Shown: in pieces, positions 26,233-35,397 of the stretch
Layout of the letters: every line of letters starts with the position of its first letter
Position numbering within the stretch: the first letter of the stretch is position 1
Assembly: GCA_028287685.1 (NCBI GenBank)
Contig: JAQBPE010000230.1
Location: 1 to 57,569, forward strand
From: Cyanobacteria bacterium RYN_339
GTDB lineage: Bacteria; Cyanobacteriota; Sericytochromatia; S15B-MN24; JAQBPE01
Direction: 5' to 3'
Length of the DNA stretch: 57,569 nucleotides
Translations under genes and position numbers: made by a program
The notes under the pieces: generated by a model
The model's input: the letters and a program-made list of their open reading frames with translations, nothing else
Told to the model about the DNA's origin: nothing
Databases searched by the model: none

Positions 26233-27840
26233 TTGTCATCAACACCCATCCCCATGGAGATGCCAGTTTTGGATGACGCGCCCAAGCTCCCCGACACCGC
26301 CAGCCCCCCCACCGAGCTATCCAGCAAGGTGCAAGGGCTGTTGAAGGCCGATGCAGTGCTGCCGTCGCCCAAGCCGGAAGACCAACAGGGCATGATCGAA
26401 TGGATGGTGGACAAGGCGTCCGACATCGCGATCCTGACCTTCGCGCTGGTGAACTTGGCGCTGGTGTTCTTCGACTACACCTACGTCGACTTCCGGCCGT
26501 TCTACCAGGCCCACCAGATCGTGGTGGATTACGGCGAGACACGCTACCGCTGGGACCTCGTGAAGATCTACGATCCGATCAAGGGCATCGATCCGCACCG
26601 CTCCACCACGGCTTACCTCACGGCCGCGCGAGACGCCCTGGCCAAGGCCAAGGCCGCGCCGGATGATCCGGCCACGCTGAAGGCGCTCGCGGAGATGCGC
26701 GAGAACAGCACCAAGCTGATCAAGGACGAGGACGTCTTCAACATCACCAACCAACGCGGCGTGCTGGAACGCATCAAGCACACCATTTCCAAGCACATGA
26801 TGGCCCGCGCGGTGCGCCCGGAGATCATGACCCTGAGCGGCGAGGCCGACGTGCCCGCCGCGCGCAAGGCGTTCTACGAGCATTCGACGCTTTCGCTGAA
26901 GACCTACTGGACACCGGAAAACCTGGCACCCGCCGGCTTCGAGCAGGAGGAACAGTGGTTCGAGGGCGTCTTCGCGCCGCTGGTGGACCGGGCGTACTAC
27001 CGCCACTACGGCGAGAACGGCAAGCCGCAGGACGACTTCAAGCGCATCGATCTGGCCTTCGCGGTGATCTTCCTGATCGAGCTCCTGGCGCGCATGGTCT
27101 GGATGCTGGGCGTGAAGCGCGACCGCACCAAGAGCTTCAAGCAGAGCTTCAACGAGTTCTCCGCCGTGCGCTGGGTGGACTACGTCTACTTCCTGCCGCT
27201 GGCGCTCTACTGGCTGCCGCCCTCGCTGCAGGGCCCGTTGCAGTTGATCCGTATGTTCTCCGTCGGCTTCCGCATGCAGAAGCTGGGGCTGATCAACCCG
27301 GTGGCCGTGGCCCAGAAGAAGGCCGAGGACGTCACGAACGTGATCGCCGACATCGTGAACGTGAAGCTGCTGACCAACTACCAACAGGGCGTGCGCGAAT
27401 GGAGCCTGGAAGAGTCGATGCGCGCGCTCACGCCGCAGCAACGCAAGCAACTGACGATCATGATCCAGCGCAACCTCACGATGGTGCTGCGCGACGTCTT
27501 GCCGGAGATCGCGCCCCAAATCGAGAAGCTGGCCCTGCGCGCCGCCACCCAGGCGATGGAGCAGGCCCCCGCCTACCAGCAGCTCAAGCGCTTCCCGCTC
27601 TTCGGCGCGCTGCCCGAGCGCATGCTGCCCAACCTGGTGGGCGAGGTGCTGGCCGGCACCCAGGTGACCATGCTCAAGGCGATCAACGACGCGGAGAACG
27701 TGAAGCTCACGAACGAGATGATCGATGCCGTGACGGAGTCGCTGCTCAAGCACATGACCGCGATCGGCACCGAAGCCGAAATCAAGACCATGCTGATCGA
27801 CCTGCTCGAGGAGCAGAAGCGCAAGGTGCTGGCCGACTGA
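26233..27840 (+). CDS. Membrane protein with voltage-sensor-like S1-S4 layout, unknown
   Basis: A protein of up to 535 residues. Four hydrophobic segments are visible: about 64-83, 272-293 (VIFLIELLARMVWML), 313-330 and 335-352. The last carries spaced basic residues (LIRMFSVGFRMQK). This order, with an acidic residue in the second and an arginine-bearing fourth segment, recalls the S1-S4 unit of voltage-gated channels, but no pore (S5-S6) follows. A 190-residue loop separates the first two segments, and a long helical C-terminal domain (about 360-535) is cytoplasmic. The start is taken as TTG 26233, which has AGGGG just before it; ATG 26254 is possible. Neighbouring ATP-grasp gene follows by 12 bases. 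Confidence 0.68.
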   Translation: MSSTPIPMEMPVLDDAPKLPDTASPPTELSSKVQGLLKADAVLPSPKPEDQQGMIEWMVDKASDIAILTFALVNLALVFFDYTYVDFRPFYQAHQIVVDYGETRYRWDLVKIYDPIKGIDPHRSTTAYLTAARDALAKAKAAPDDPATLKALAEMRENSTKLIKDEDVFNITNQRGVLERIKHTISKHMMARAVRPEIMTLSGEADVPAARKAFYEHSTLSLKTYWTPENLAPAGFEQEEQWFEGVFAPLVDRAYYRHYGENGKPQDDFKRIDLAFAVIFLIELLARMVWMLGVKRDRTKSFKQSFNEFSAVRWVDYVYFLPLALYWLPPSLQGPLQLIRMFSVGFRMQKLGLINPVAVAQKKAEDVTNVIADIVNVKLLTNYQQGVREWSLEESMRALTPQQRKQLTIMIQRNLTMVLRDVLPEIAPQIEKLALRAATQAMEQAPAYQQLKRFPLFGALPERMLPNLVGEVLAGTQVTMLKAINDAENVKLTNEMIDAVTESLLKHMTAIGTEAEIKTMLIDLLEEQKRKVLAD

Positions 27841-27846
27841 TACACT
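27841..27846 (+). promoter_or_regulatory. -10 hexamer TACACT, six bases before the ATP-grasp gene
   Basis: TACACT starts right after the stop codon of the membrane-protein gene; GGGGGG then fills the six bases to ATG 27853. It marks an internal promoter with a leaderless product. The G-run could instead be a badly spaced ribosome site. Confidence 0.5.
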
Positions 27847-27852
27847 GGGGGG

Positions 27853-29037
27853 ATGTCGAATTCGCATTCCTTCCTGTTGATCATGGCCGCGACCCACGGC
27901 CTGTACGCCCAGAGCTTCATCCGCGAGCTCAAGGCCCAAGGCCACCGCGTCGTGATCATCACGCGGGCGGACGCGCTGGGCTATGACTGGCCGCGCCAGG
28001 ACATCGACGCGCTCTACGCCGTCAACGACATCTTCGACGCCGCGGAAGTGCGCAACGCCGTGAGCTACCTGGCCCGCACGGAGCGCATCGACCGGCTGGT
28101 GGGCCCCGGCGAGTACGACATCGAGCTGGCGGCCAGCCTGCGCGAGCACCTGCGCGTGGGCGGCATGGGCGAGACCACCGCGCGCTACTTCCGCGACAAG
28201 CTCGCCATGCGCGAGCGCGCCGGCTCCAACGGCATCCGCATCCCGGCCTTCATCGGCGCGATCCACCACCCGGCGATCGCCAAGTTCCTGGACGAGGTGC
28301 CCGGCCCCTGGGTGTTGAAGCCCCGCATGGCCGCGAGCTCCAAGGGCATCAAGGTGCTGCGCCGGGCCGACGAGGTCTGGCAGGCGCTGGCGGCGCTGGG
28401 CGACAAGGCCAGCGAGCACCTGATCGAGCGCTTCACCGCCGGCGACGTCTACCACGTGGACGGCGTGGTCTCGGGCCGCCAGGTGCTGTTCGCGTCGGCC
28501 CACAAGTACGGCCGGCCGATCCTGGATTTGCACACCAACGGCGGCGTCTACACGACCTGGCGCGTCGGCGAGGACACCCCGGAGGCCCAGGCCCTGTTTG
28601 CGCTCAACCAGCAGGTGGTCGAGACGTTCGGCCTGGCGGCGGGCGTCTTCCACATCGAGTACATCCAAGGCCGCGAGGATGGCGAGTTCTACTTCCTGGA
28701 GGCCAGCGCGCGCGTGGGCGCCGGGCTGATCGAGGAGATGGTGGAGGCCGAGAGCGGCATCAACCTATGGGAAGAGTGGGCGCGCCTGGAGGTGGGCCAG
28801 GTGGTGCCGCCTTACGCCCTGAAGCGGTCGCGCGACGTCTATGCGGGCGTGCTGGCGACGGCTGCGCCGTACGAAACGCCCGATGCCTCCCCTTACCTGG
28901 CGGCGGACGTGCAGGCCCTGCCTTCCAAGCCTTACCACATGGGGCTGTTGGTCACGGCCGATGCGCCGGAAAAAGTTTCTGCGCGGCTGGCGGAGCTGGC
29001 CGAGCGGGTTCAGCGCGAGCTGACGATCCACATCTAG
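27853..29037 (+). CDS. ATP-grasp family ligase/carboxylase-like protein
   Basis: A 394-residue ATP-grasp enzyme, which forms acyl-phosphate intermediates to ligate a carboxylate to an amine or thiol. The N-terminal Rossmann-like domain (FLLIMAATHGLYAQSFIREL) is followed by the ATP-binding part with the lysine segment PWVLKPRMAASSKGI, the ligand region FHIEYIQGREDGEFYFLEASARVGAG, and a C-terminal domain. It is closest to the carnosine-synthase/BtrJ-like solitary ATP-grasps, whose substrates vary. No signal peptide is present. The substrate cannot be named from sequence. Confidence 0.85.
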   Translation: MSNSHSFLLIMAATHGLYAQSFIRELKAQGHRVVIITRADALGYDWPRQDIDALYAVNDIFDAAEVRNAVSYLARTERIDRLVGPGEYDIELAASLREHLRVGGMGETTARYFRDKLAMRERAGSNGIRIPAFIGAIHHPAIAKFLDEVPGPWVLKPRMAASSKGIKVLRRADEVWQALAALGDKASEHLIERFTAGDVYHVDGVVSGRQVLFASAHKYGRPILDLHTNGGVYTTWRVGEDTPEAQALFALNQQVVETFGLAAGVFHIEYIQGREDGEFYFLEASARVGAGLIEEMVEAESGINLWEEWARLEVGQVVPPYALKRSRDVYAGVLATAAPYETPDASPYLAADVQALPSKPYHMGLLVTADAPEKVSARLAELAERVQRELTIHI

Positions 29038-29092
29038 CAAGTTATTTCTTAACCGCACGATAATACGCCCATAGTTCATGGGAGTGGATTGG

Positions 29093-30061
29093 ATGCGGAT
29101 TGTTTGGATGTTGGCCGCCGGCGCGTTGGTGCTGGGGGGCTGCCACAAGCTGATGGCGCCGACCGTGGCGCCAGCCGGTGCGCTGCGCGTGGCCGCCGTC
29201 GAGGACCCCGCGAAGGTGGAGCTGGGCTTCCGGCTCTTCTTCGAGCCCATGCTGTCGGCCGGCAACAAGATGAGCTGCGCGTCGTGCCACGAGCCCGGCC
29301 GCGGCTTCTCCAACGGCGAGCCGACCGCCCTGGGCGTGGCCGGCCAGCGGGGCAACCGCAACGTGCCGACGATCCTGGCCGTGGGCAAGAACCCCTACTT
29401 CTTCTGGGACGGCCGCGCGGCCACGCTGGAAGAGCAGGCGCTGGGCCCGATCCAGAACCCGATCGAGATGAACGCCAAGCTGGATGACGTCGTGGCCAAG
29501 CTGGCGGCGAGCAAGGACTACCCGCCGCGCTTCCAGGCCGCCTTCGGCACGGGGGTGGACGCCCCCGGCATCGCGAAGGCGATCGCCGCGTTCGAGCGCG
29601 CCCTGACCCTGGAGCCCTCGCCGTTCGATCGCGGGGACCTGACGCCGGCGCAGCAGCGCGGGCGGGAGCTCTTCAACGGCCGGGGCAACTGCAAGATGTG
29701 CCACAAGGGGCCGAACTTCACGGACACCAACTTCCATACGACGGGCGTGGGGCTGGACCGGCCGAACCCGGACGCGGGGCGCATGGCGATCTCGAAGAAG
29801 CGCTTCGACTACAACGCGTTCAAGACCCCCACGCTGCGGAACATCGAGCAGACGGCGCCGTATATGCACGACGGCTCGCTGGCGACGCTGGAGGAGGTGG
29901 TGGACTACTACGACAAGGGCGGCAACCCGAACCCCTTGGTGGACCCGGAGATCGTGCCCTTGGGCCTGAATGCGCAAGAGAAGGCGGACCTCGTGGCGTT
30001 CATGAAGGCGCTGACCAGCCCGGGGACCAACATCAAGGAAATCGCCCACTCTCGGCCCTGA
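29093..30061 (+). CDS. Di-heme cytochrome c peroxidase/MauG-like lipoprotein
   Basis: A 322-residue lipoprotein (lipobox LGGC, C17) with two c-type heme motifs, CASCHE and CKMCHK. Surrounding stretches (RNVPTILAVGKNPYFFWDGRAATLEEQA) are typical of the bacterial cytochrome c peroxidase/MauG family. It would reduce peroxide or oxidise a partner outside the membrane and needs the cytochrome c maturation system, which is not in the window. GGGAG lies eight bases before ATG 29093, so this start is preferred to ATG 29078. GATAAT at 29061 is a possible -10. Confidence 0.92.
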   Translation: MRIVWMLAAGALVLGGCHKLMAPTVAPAGALRVAAVEDPAKVELGFRLFFEPMLSAGNKMSCASCHEPGRGFSNGEPTALGVAGQRGNRNVPTILAVGKNPYFFWDGRAATLEEQALGPIQNPIEMNAKLDDVVAKLAASKDYPPRFQAAFGTGVDAPGIAKAIAAFERALTLEPSPFDRGDLTPAQQRGRELFNGRGNCKMCHKGPNFTDTNFHTTGVGLDRPNPDAGRMAISKKRFDYNAFKTPTLRNIEQTAPYMHDGSLATLEEVVDYYDKGGNPNPLVDPEIVPLGLNAQEKADLVAFMKALTSPGTNIKEIAHSRP

Positions 30062-30166
30062 TTGCCCCCAAACTTTGACGCAGAGTTAACCGCCTGTTGA
30101 GAAAGGCGCGGCCCCGCAGCGACCATAGAACCCTTAGCCGTTCGCTAGCTGTTAATGGGGTCCTCT

Positions 30167-30733
30167 ATGTCCGTCGCGTCGATCGCTGCCCGCCAACTCC
30201 GCCGCCTTACGGGCGGTGAGGTCGGTTCGGCCGAGCGCAAGGTAGGCCGCGAGCTGTTCACCAAGGGCGGCAACGAGGCGGAGGCGCTCCTGGGCGTCGA
30301 CATCGGCGGCGCCAAGGCCGCCCTGCCGCGCAAGCGCGGCAAGGGCCACACCATGCCGACCGACCAGCTGATGCTGGCGAACAAGGCCCGGGGCTACAGG
30401 CGCGAGGGCATCATCGAGAAGCTGCTGAAGGCGCTGTTCCCCAAGGAAGAGAACTTCCGCGTCTACGGCGAGCAGTACCTGCGCGATCGCTTCGGCAACA
30501 TCGCCATCCACGACGCGACCCACGAGTCGCGCCGGATCGACTTCCTGGTGCTCAAGGGCAAGGAGATCGTCCAATCCGTCGAGGTCACGGGCGAGGAAGT
30601 CTCCAAGGCCGCCCAGCTCCAGAAGGAGATGGACATCCGCAAGCATGGCGGGCGCTACGTGCTGGACCCGGAGTCCGGCGAGCTGCTGCGTTGGCCCGCG
30701 GGCTTGAAGACGCGCGTCGTTCGCCTGAAGTAA
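30167..30733 (+). CDS. PD-(D/E)XK nuclease-like protein (toxin-type fold?)
   Basis: A 188-residue basic, cytoplasmic protein. The C-terminal part (about 97-188) fits the restriction-endonuclease fold: D125 (RRIDFLVL), E139 in QSVEVTGEE and a downstream lysine K147, followed by the helix AAQLQKEMDI. The E-x-T form with a shifted lysine occurs in nuclease domains at the ends of polymorphic toxins. The N-terminal 95 residues have no recognised domain and include a Gly/Ala-rich stretch. The start at ATG 30167 (MSVAS) is chosen over 30155 because it opens a typical N-terminus. No immunity-like gene is adjacent. A housekeeping nuclease is equally possible. Confidence 0.62.
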   Translation: MSVASIAARQLRRLTGGEVGSAERKVGRELFTKGGNEAEALLGVDIGGAKAALPRKRGKGHTMPTDQLMLANKARGYRREGIIEKLLKALFPKEENFRVYGEQYLRDRFGNIAIHDATHESRRIDFLVLKGKEIVQSVEVTGEEVSKAAQLQKEMDIRKHGGRYVLDPESGELLRWPAGLKTRVVRLK

Positions 30734-30742
30734 GCGAGCCGG

Positions 30743-30760
30743 CTTAATCAAAACTTAAGG
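30743..30760 (+). promoter_or_regulatory. Pho-box-like direct repeat CTTAA-(N6)-CTTAA
   Basis: CTTAATCAAAACTTAAGG contains two TTAA cores 11 bases apart (30744 and 30755), the phasing used by PhoB/OmpR-type regulators. The first half fits the cyanobacterial Pho-box unit PyTTAAPyPy(T/A). TATAGC (30776) and CATAAT (30782) downstream are candidate -10 elements for the EF-hand hydrolase gene. Confidence 0.5.
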
Positions 30761-30809
30761 CTACTTTGGTGAAACTATAGCCATAATCCCTAAGTTGGAG
30801 GGATTTCAA

Positions 30810-32015
30810 ATGCTTCGTTCTCGCGTGGTCGTTTCCGTCGTCCTCGTGGCCGCCCTCGCGGGGTGTGGCCGGAGCGGCTTGACCGGCGTCACGGCACGGA
30901 CGGGCACCGCCCAGGCCCTCGAGGCCAGCCAACCGATCGGGCTGTCGCTGCTGGCGTCGCTCGACCTGAACCACGACGGCCGGATCGCGGCGACCGAAGC
31001 GAGCTGGCTGCAAGAAGACTTTGGCGCCATCGACGCCAACCGTGACGGGCTGGCCTCGCAAGCCGAGCTGGATGCCTACTTCCAGAACACGGGCCGCGGC
31101 CAGGATGCAGCCCTCTTGAAGCCCGAGGCGATCGCCCCCGGCATCATCGGCGGCGGCGTTGCCGGCCTGGCAGCGCTCGGGCTGGCCGGCTACCTGACCT
31201 ACACGGGCCTCAAGGGCTCGCACGACTTCATGTATCCCAAGAAGGAGACCTTCGCGAAGCCGCCCTCCGACTACGGTTACGCCTTCGACGAGGTCCCCTT
31301 CAAGAGCCACGACGGCCTCAAGCTGGCAGGCTGGTACGTGCCCGCCGACGTGCCCACGACCAAGGGCATCGTGATCTTGCACGGCCACGGGTCCAACAAG
31401 GACACGGCCTTCAAGAAGTACGGCCCGATGCTGCACGACCACTACAACCTGTTCATCTTCGACCAGCGCTACTGCGGCCAGAGCGAGGGGCCGTATTCGA
31501 CCCTGGGCTACCTGGAAGACAAGGACGCGGCGATCGCCGTCCAGCAGCTGCGCGAGCGGGGCAACACCAGCATCGGCCTGATGGGCGAGTCCATGGGCGC
31601 CGCGGTCGCTATCGATACGGGCGCGCAGGTGCCGGACGTGAAGGCCGTGTGGGCCGACTGCGCCTTCGACAGCCTGTACGACGCGGTGGAGCCGCGCGCC
31701 AAGGCCCGCAAGTACCCGCTGCCCCAACTGGTGGCCCAGAGCGTCAACAAGACCGTGGCGCTGCGCTCGCACTGCGCCGTCGAGCAGGCCGACCCCGTGC
31801 GCTGGGTCGCCAAGCTGGCGCCGCGCCCTCTAGTCATCGTGCACGGCCAGAAGGACGACGAGACCACGCCGGACAACGGCGAGAAGCTGTTCCTCGCGGC
31901 CAAGGAGCCCAAGCAGATCTGGCGCACCCCCGAGGCGCGTCACGCGGAGAGCTGGAAGCTCTACCCGCAGGAGTACGCCGAGCGCATGCGCACCTTCTTC
32001 GACGACGCGCTCTGA
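30810..32015 (+). CDS. EF-hand and alpha/beta-hydrolase fusion lipoprotein
   Basis: A 401-residue lipoprotein (lipobox LAGC, C19). Two canonical EF-hand loops follow: residues 52-63 (DLNHDGRIAATE) and 75-86 (DANRDGLASQAE), so it should bind calcium outside the membrane. A hydrophobic stretch (about 110-135) leads to an alpha/beta-hydrolase domain with the nucleophile S261 in GESMG, an oxyanion-like LHGHGSN, an acidic D350 and H378. Substrates are unknown (esters, amides or lipids). A second fusion of this type lies at 43778-45229. ATG 30810 is preferred over the earlier TTG because GGAGGG lies seven bases before it. The gene is preceded by a Pho-box-like repeat and followed by an octapeptide-repeat lipoprotein gene after seven bases. 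Confidence 0.88.
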   Translation: MLRSRVVVSVVLVAALAGCGRSGLTGVTARTGTAQALEASQPIGLSLLASLDLNHDGRIAATEASWLQEDFGAIDANRDGLASQAELDAYFQNTGRGQDAALLKPEAIAPGIIGGGVAGLAALGLAGYLTYTGLKGSHDFMYPKKETFAKPPSDYGYAFDEVPFKSHDGLKLAGWYVPADVPTTKGIVILHGHGSNKDTAFKKYGPMLHDHYNLFIFDQRYCGQSEGPYSTLGYLEDKDAAIAVQQLRERGNTSIGLMGESMGAAVAIDTGAQVPDVKAVWADCAFDSLYDAVEPRAKARKYPLPQLVAQSVNKTVALRSHCAVEQADPVRWVAKLAPRPLVIVHGQKDDETTPDNGEKLFLAAKEPKQIWRTPEARHAESWKLYPQEYAERMRTFFDDAL

Positions 32016-32022
32016 ACACCCC

Positions 32023-34635
32023 ATGAGGCGCTCGATCGCCCTGGTGGGCCTGCTCCTGGTGGCCTGCCAGCCCAAGGCCGTCGTGGCGCCTGTCGTGCAT
32101 GCCAGCGTCCGGCCCGCGGCGGCCAGCCCGACGCCGGCTGCCGCCAAGGCGTCCCCGCTGCTGGGGCGGCCCGCCGGCGACGTGCAGGTGCTGTCCGGGG
32201 TGGTGAAGCTCGACGCCGGCTACCTGGTGGGTCGCAGCGGGATCATCTCCAACGACGGCGCCAGCCTGATCACGCAGTACGGCGAGGGCTTGATCACCAA
32301 CGATGGTGGGTCGCTGATTACCAACGATGGTGGCTCGCTGATGACCGGAGGGAACAGCGGGACGCTGATTACCAACGACGGCGGGTCGATCATCTCGAAC
32401 GACGGGGCCTCCGTGCTGGCCGTGGCCGCGGGGGCCATCATCAGCAACGACGGGGCGAGCATCATTTCGAACGACGGGGCTTCGCTGGCGGTGCGCGGTG
32501 GGAACCTGGTCGTGCCGAACGGGCAGGCGCTGATCACGAACGGTGGGGGCTCGCTGATGACCGTAGGGAACAGCGGAACGCTGATTACTAACGACGGCGG
32601 GTCGTTGCACCTGTTGGCCGCGGCGGGCCCGGCGCCGGGGACGGAGCTGCCGGCCGCGGGCATGTGGCTGGGGGCGGTGTCGCTGGCGACGGGCAAGCCC
32701 GTTCCGGTGGGCGTGGATGCACAAGGCAAGCCCGCCTACCTCGTGACGACGGACCTGGCGGGCGGCTTCAAGCTCTACCTCGCGCCGGACGTGCGCCAGA
32801 CCGTGAGGCTGGTGGCCCGCGTGCCGCGCTCCACCAACCCGCGCCTGCGGCTGCAATGGGCCGTGGAGCCCGCCCACGGCCAGGACCTGGCCCTGGACCA
32901 GGCGAGGGCGCAGGCCACCAGCGCGCTGCGCGTGGCGTTGCTGGCCCGGGTGGGAAATCTTGTGTTAACGGACGACGGCACCCAGACGTTCTCGGCCTCC
33001 TTCGGCAAGGCCTACGCGCCCCTGCTGGCCGGCAGCGTTACCGCCCTGGAGGCGCTGCGCAAGACCGCCAGCGACAACGGCTACGCCAAGTTGGCCCCGT
33101 CCCACCGATCCCGCGCGGTCCAGGCCGCCGTCGACGCGCTGGTCGCGGACCTGACCCTGCCCGCTGACGACCTGGACGCGCTGACCCGTGGCTTCGCGAC
33201 GCTGCAACAGGCGGCTGCCAAGCGGCTCGCCGCCGCCGATGGGCGCCACGACCTCGAGACGCGCCCCTGGGCGCTGGAGGCCGACGTACGCAGGGCCGCC
33301 GCGGGGCTGCCCGCCGTGGCCTTCCCCAAGAGCTCCGACGTGGGCGTCTTTGCCATCGCGGAGTACCTCGGCAGCAACGACGAGGCCCGGCTGGGCCTGC
33401 TGGCCCGCCTCGCGATCGACCTGGGGTTGGAGCGCGCCGTGGCGGACGACATGGTGGCCGCCTACAAGCGCATCCTGGTGGCCCTGGCGCAGAAGCTCCT
33501 GGGGCTGGACCCGGGCGCCACCGCCGGCGAGGAGCTCGCGCGGGTGCAACAGGCCCTCCAGCAAGCCATCGTCGCCGAAGCCGCGGGCCCGCCCGGCACC
33601 GCCTTCTCACAGGGCCCCGCGCCCGCGGCCGTGCCCGTGGCAGGCAAATCGGAGGTCGTCGTCACCACGGCGGTTGCAACGGAGGATGGCCTGGGCGCGG
33701 AGCAGTTCGGCGGGCCGCGCCACCTGCTGTTCGACCGGGAAGGCCGGTTGATCTTGACGCTGGCCGCCGGCGTGATCGGCCGCGTGGACCTGACCGGGAC
33801 GGACCACCATGTGGTGGCGATCGCCGGCACCCGCTACGCGGGCACCAACCTGGATGGTCCCGGCGCCCTGGCCACCTTCCGGGACCTGCGCGGGATGGCG
33901 CTGGACGCCCAGGGCCACCTGTTCGTGGCGGAGCAGGCCACCCCGGATGACGCCAGCGTGATCCGCATGATCGACCTGGGCGATCCGGCCTTCCCGGTCA
34001 GCACGATCGCGGGCAAGTACAACGACGCCGGCCTGGCCGTGGGCGAGGGCAAGCTGGCCCGGTTCCAGGCCGTGGAATGGCTCCAGATCGATCCCAACGG
34101 CGACCTGATCATCCCCGACAGCGGCCACAACCGCCTCTGCAAGCTCGACTTGCACGACCCCAAGCATACCGTCACGATCCTGGCCGGCACGGGGGTGGTC
34201 AGCGCCTTGGACGGCCCGGCAGCGCAGGCAACCTTCCGCAACCCCTGCAGCGTGGCCTTCACCGCGGACGGCCTCATGCTGATCGCGGACGCCGGCAACG
34301 ACCGCATCCGCGCGCTGGCCGCGGACGGCACGGTCCGCACCGTGGCAGGTCGGGATGGGACCGGGCTGCAAGACGGCTACTGGGCCAGCGCCACGTTCAA
34401 GAAGCCCTCGAGCGTGCTGGCGCTTGCCGGCGGGGACTTCCTGGTGGGCGATACCTTCAACATGCGGCTGCGCCGGCTGCGCCTGGACACGCGGGCTCTG
34501 GGTGCCACGGTCTGGACCCTCGGCGGCTCGGACGTCTTGACGAGCGGACCGCCGGGCATGGCGCAGGATGCGCACGGCGACGTGTACCTGGCGGACCTGG
34601 ATGGCAAGCGGGTGCGCAAGCTGGTTTTGCCTTGA
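32023..34635 (+). CDS. Octapeptide-repeat and NHL-repeat lipoprotein
   Basis: An 870-residue lipoprotein (lipobox LVAC, C15). After a short Pro/Ala linker comes a conserved module (about 45-73), then fifteen units of an eight-residue repeat (74-194, typically LITNDGGS or IISNDGAS). A carboxypeptidase-regulatory-like beta domain (about 207-275) and a helical region (about 280-520) follow. The last 320 residues are NHL-type beta-propeller repeats (for example IPDSGHNRLCKLD, then IADAGNDRIRAL). Two shorter paralogues at 47348-50123 share the first modules but not the propeller. The repeats would make a regular beta-structure exposed outside the cell. The gene follows the EF-hand hydrolase by seven bases, so they are co-expressed; the role is unknown. 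Confidence 0.86.
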   Translation: MRRSIALVGLLLVACQPKAVVAPVVHASVRPAAASPTPAAAKASPLLGRPAGDVQVLSGVVKLDAGYLVGRSGIISNDGASLITQYGEGLITNDGGSLITNDGGSLMTGGNSGTLITNDGGSIISNDGASVLAVAAGAIISNDGASIISNDGASLAVRGGNLVVPNGQALITNGGGSLMTVGNSGTLITNDGGSLHLLAAAGPAPGTELPAAGMWLGAVSLATGKPVPVGVDAQGKPAYLVTTDLAGGFKLYLAPDVRQTVRLVARVPRSTNPRLRLQWAVEPAHGQDLALDQARAQATSALRVALLARVGNLVLTDDGTQTFSASFGKAYAPLLAGSVTALEALRKTASDNGYAKLAPSHRSRAVQAAVDALVADLTLPADDLDALTRGFATLQQAAAKRLAAADGRHDLETRPWALEADVRRAAAGLPAVAFPKSSDVGVFAIAEYLGSNDEARLGLLARLAIDLGLERAVADDMVAAYKRILVALAQKLLGLDPGATAGEELARVQQALQQAIVAEAAGPPGTAFSQGPAPAAVPVAGKSEVVVTTAVATEDGLGAEQFGGPRHLLFDREGRLILTLAAGVIGRVDLTGTDHHVVAIAGTRYAGTNLDGPGALATFRDLRGMALDAQGHLFVAEQATPDDASVIRMIDLGDPAFPVSTIAGKYNDAGLAVGEGKLARFQAVEWLQIDPNGDLIIPDSGHNRLCKLDLHDPKHTVTILAGTGVVSALDGPAAQATFRNPCSVAFTADGLMLIADAGNDRIRALAADGTVRTVAGRDGTGLQDGYWASATFKKPSSVLALAGGDFLVGDTFNMRLRRLRLDTRALGATVWTLGGSDVLTSGPPGMAQDAHGDVYLADLDGKRVRKLVLP
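32242..32604 (+). repeat. Coding octapeptide repeat, fifteen units
   Basis: Fifteen consecutive units of seven to nine codons. The consensus is (I/L)I(S/T)NDG(G/A)S; several copies are nearly identical at the DNA level (AACGACGGGGC or AACGATGGTGG). Two units are nine residues long (LMTGGNSGT and LMTVGNSGT) and occur at the same place in each half, so the array looks like a partial internal duplication. Confidence 0.85.
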
Positions 34636-34646
34636 GCCGGTTGCGG

Positions 34647-34652
34647 TAACAT
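34647..34652 (+). promoter_or_regulatory. -10 hexamer TAACAT, six bases before the J-domain gene
   Basis: TAACAT in a GGTAACAT context, then AGGGCC and ATG 34659, consistent with a leaderless transcript. The gene could also be read from the upstream operon. Confidence 0.5.
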
Positions 34653-34658
34653 AGGGCC

Positions 34659-35324
34659 ATGCCGACCAAAGCCGACTACTACAAGATCCTGGGCGTCAGC
34701 CCGGACGCCAGCGCCAAGGACATCAAGGCCGCGTACCGCGCGCTCGCCAAGAAGCTGCACCCGGACGTGGGCGGCTCCGCGGAGTCCCTGGCCGCCGTGA
34801 ACGAGGCGGCGGACGTGTTGACGGACGAGAAGCGCCGCGAGGAATACGACCGCGACCGGCGCATGGACGGCCCCAAGGCCGGCAAGACCGCGGAAGCGCC
34901 GCCGAACCGGCCGCGCCAGAAGGTCAGCGTGTCGCTGTGCGATTTCTGCGGCTCCGTGAACCGCGTGAAGGACGACCCGGACTTCGTGGCGGCGAACTGC
35001 GGCAAGTGCGGGCGGGCGCTGGGCAAGGCCGGCGTCGCCAGCCCTCCGCCGCCCCCGCCGCCCAAACCCATGCCGTCCAAGCCCAAGGACGAAGACCTGG
35101 ACTCGTACGCCAAGGTCTTCTCCGACGCCACCAGCCAGCTCTTCGGCGGTGGGCTGAAGCATGCCGCCAAGGATTTGCCCGGCGCCGCCAAGATCTTGGA
35201 GGGGCTCCAGGAGATGACGGATCACCTGGCCAAGAAGGCCCAGGGCAAGGGCGATGCGGCCGACGAGGCCAAGAGCAAGCTCGAGCAATACGACGAGTAC
35301 ATCAAGAAGATCAAGCGGGAGTAG
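34659..35324 (+). CDS. J-domain protein with zinc-ribbon
   Basis: A 221-residue co-chaperone-like protein. Residues 5-70 are a J domain ([21 protein letters not shown], with the HPD motif in LHPDVGG), which stimulates DnaK ATPase. A zinc ribbon follows (CDFCGSVN, then CGKCG), then a poly-proline linker and a helical C-terminal part (about 145-221). It lacks the GF-rich and CTD substrate domains of DnaJ, so it is a specialised class III J-protein. Its substrate is unknown. Confidence 0.88.
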   Translation: MPTKADYYKILGVSPDASAKDIKAAYRALAKKLHPDVGGSAESLAAVNEAADVLTDEKRREEYDRDRRMDGPKAGKTAEAPPNRPRQKVSVSLCDFCGSVNRVKDDPDFVAANCGKCGRALGKAGVASPPPPPPPKPMPSKPKDEDLDSYAKVFSDATSQLFGGGLKHAAKDLPGAAKILEGLQEMTDHLAKKAQGKGDAADEAKSKLEQYDEYIKKIKRE

Positions 35325-35397
35325 CCCTGCAGCGCCGCGTGGTGCAAGCTTCCTGAAGTGATCGGCGTCACATTCGCACATGCGCGAGGGACGCGCA

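Noticed and set aside
26317..28668. 783-codon open frame on the minus strand
   Set aside because: It lies antisense to the membrane-protein and ATP-grasp genes, shows no domain and no ribosome site, and its composition (His/Arg/Leu-rich) is the usual product of high-G+C antisense reading.
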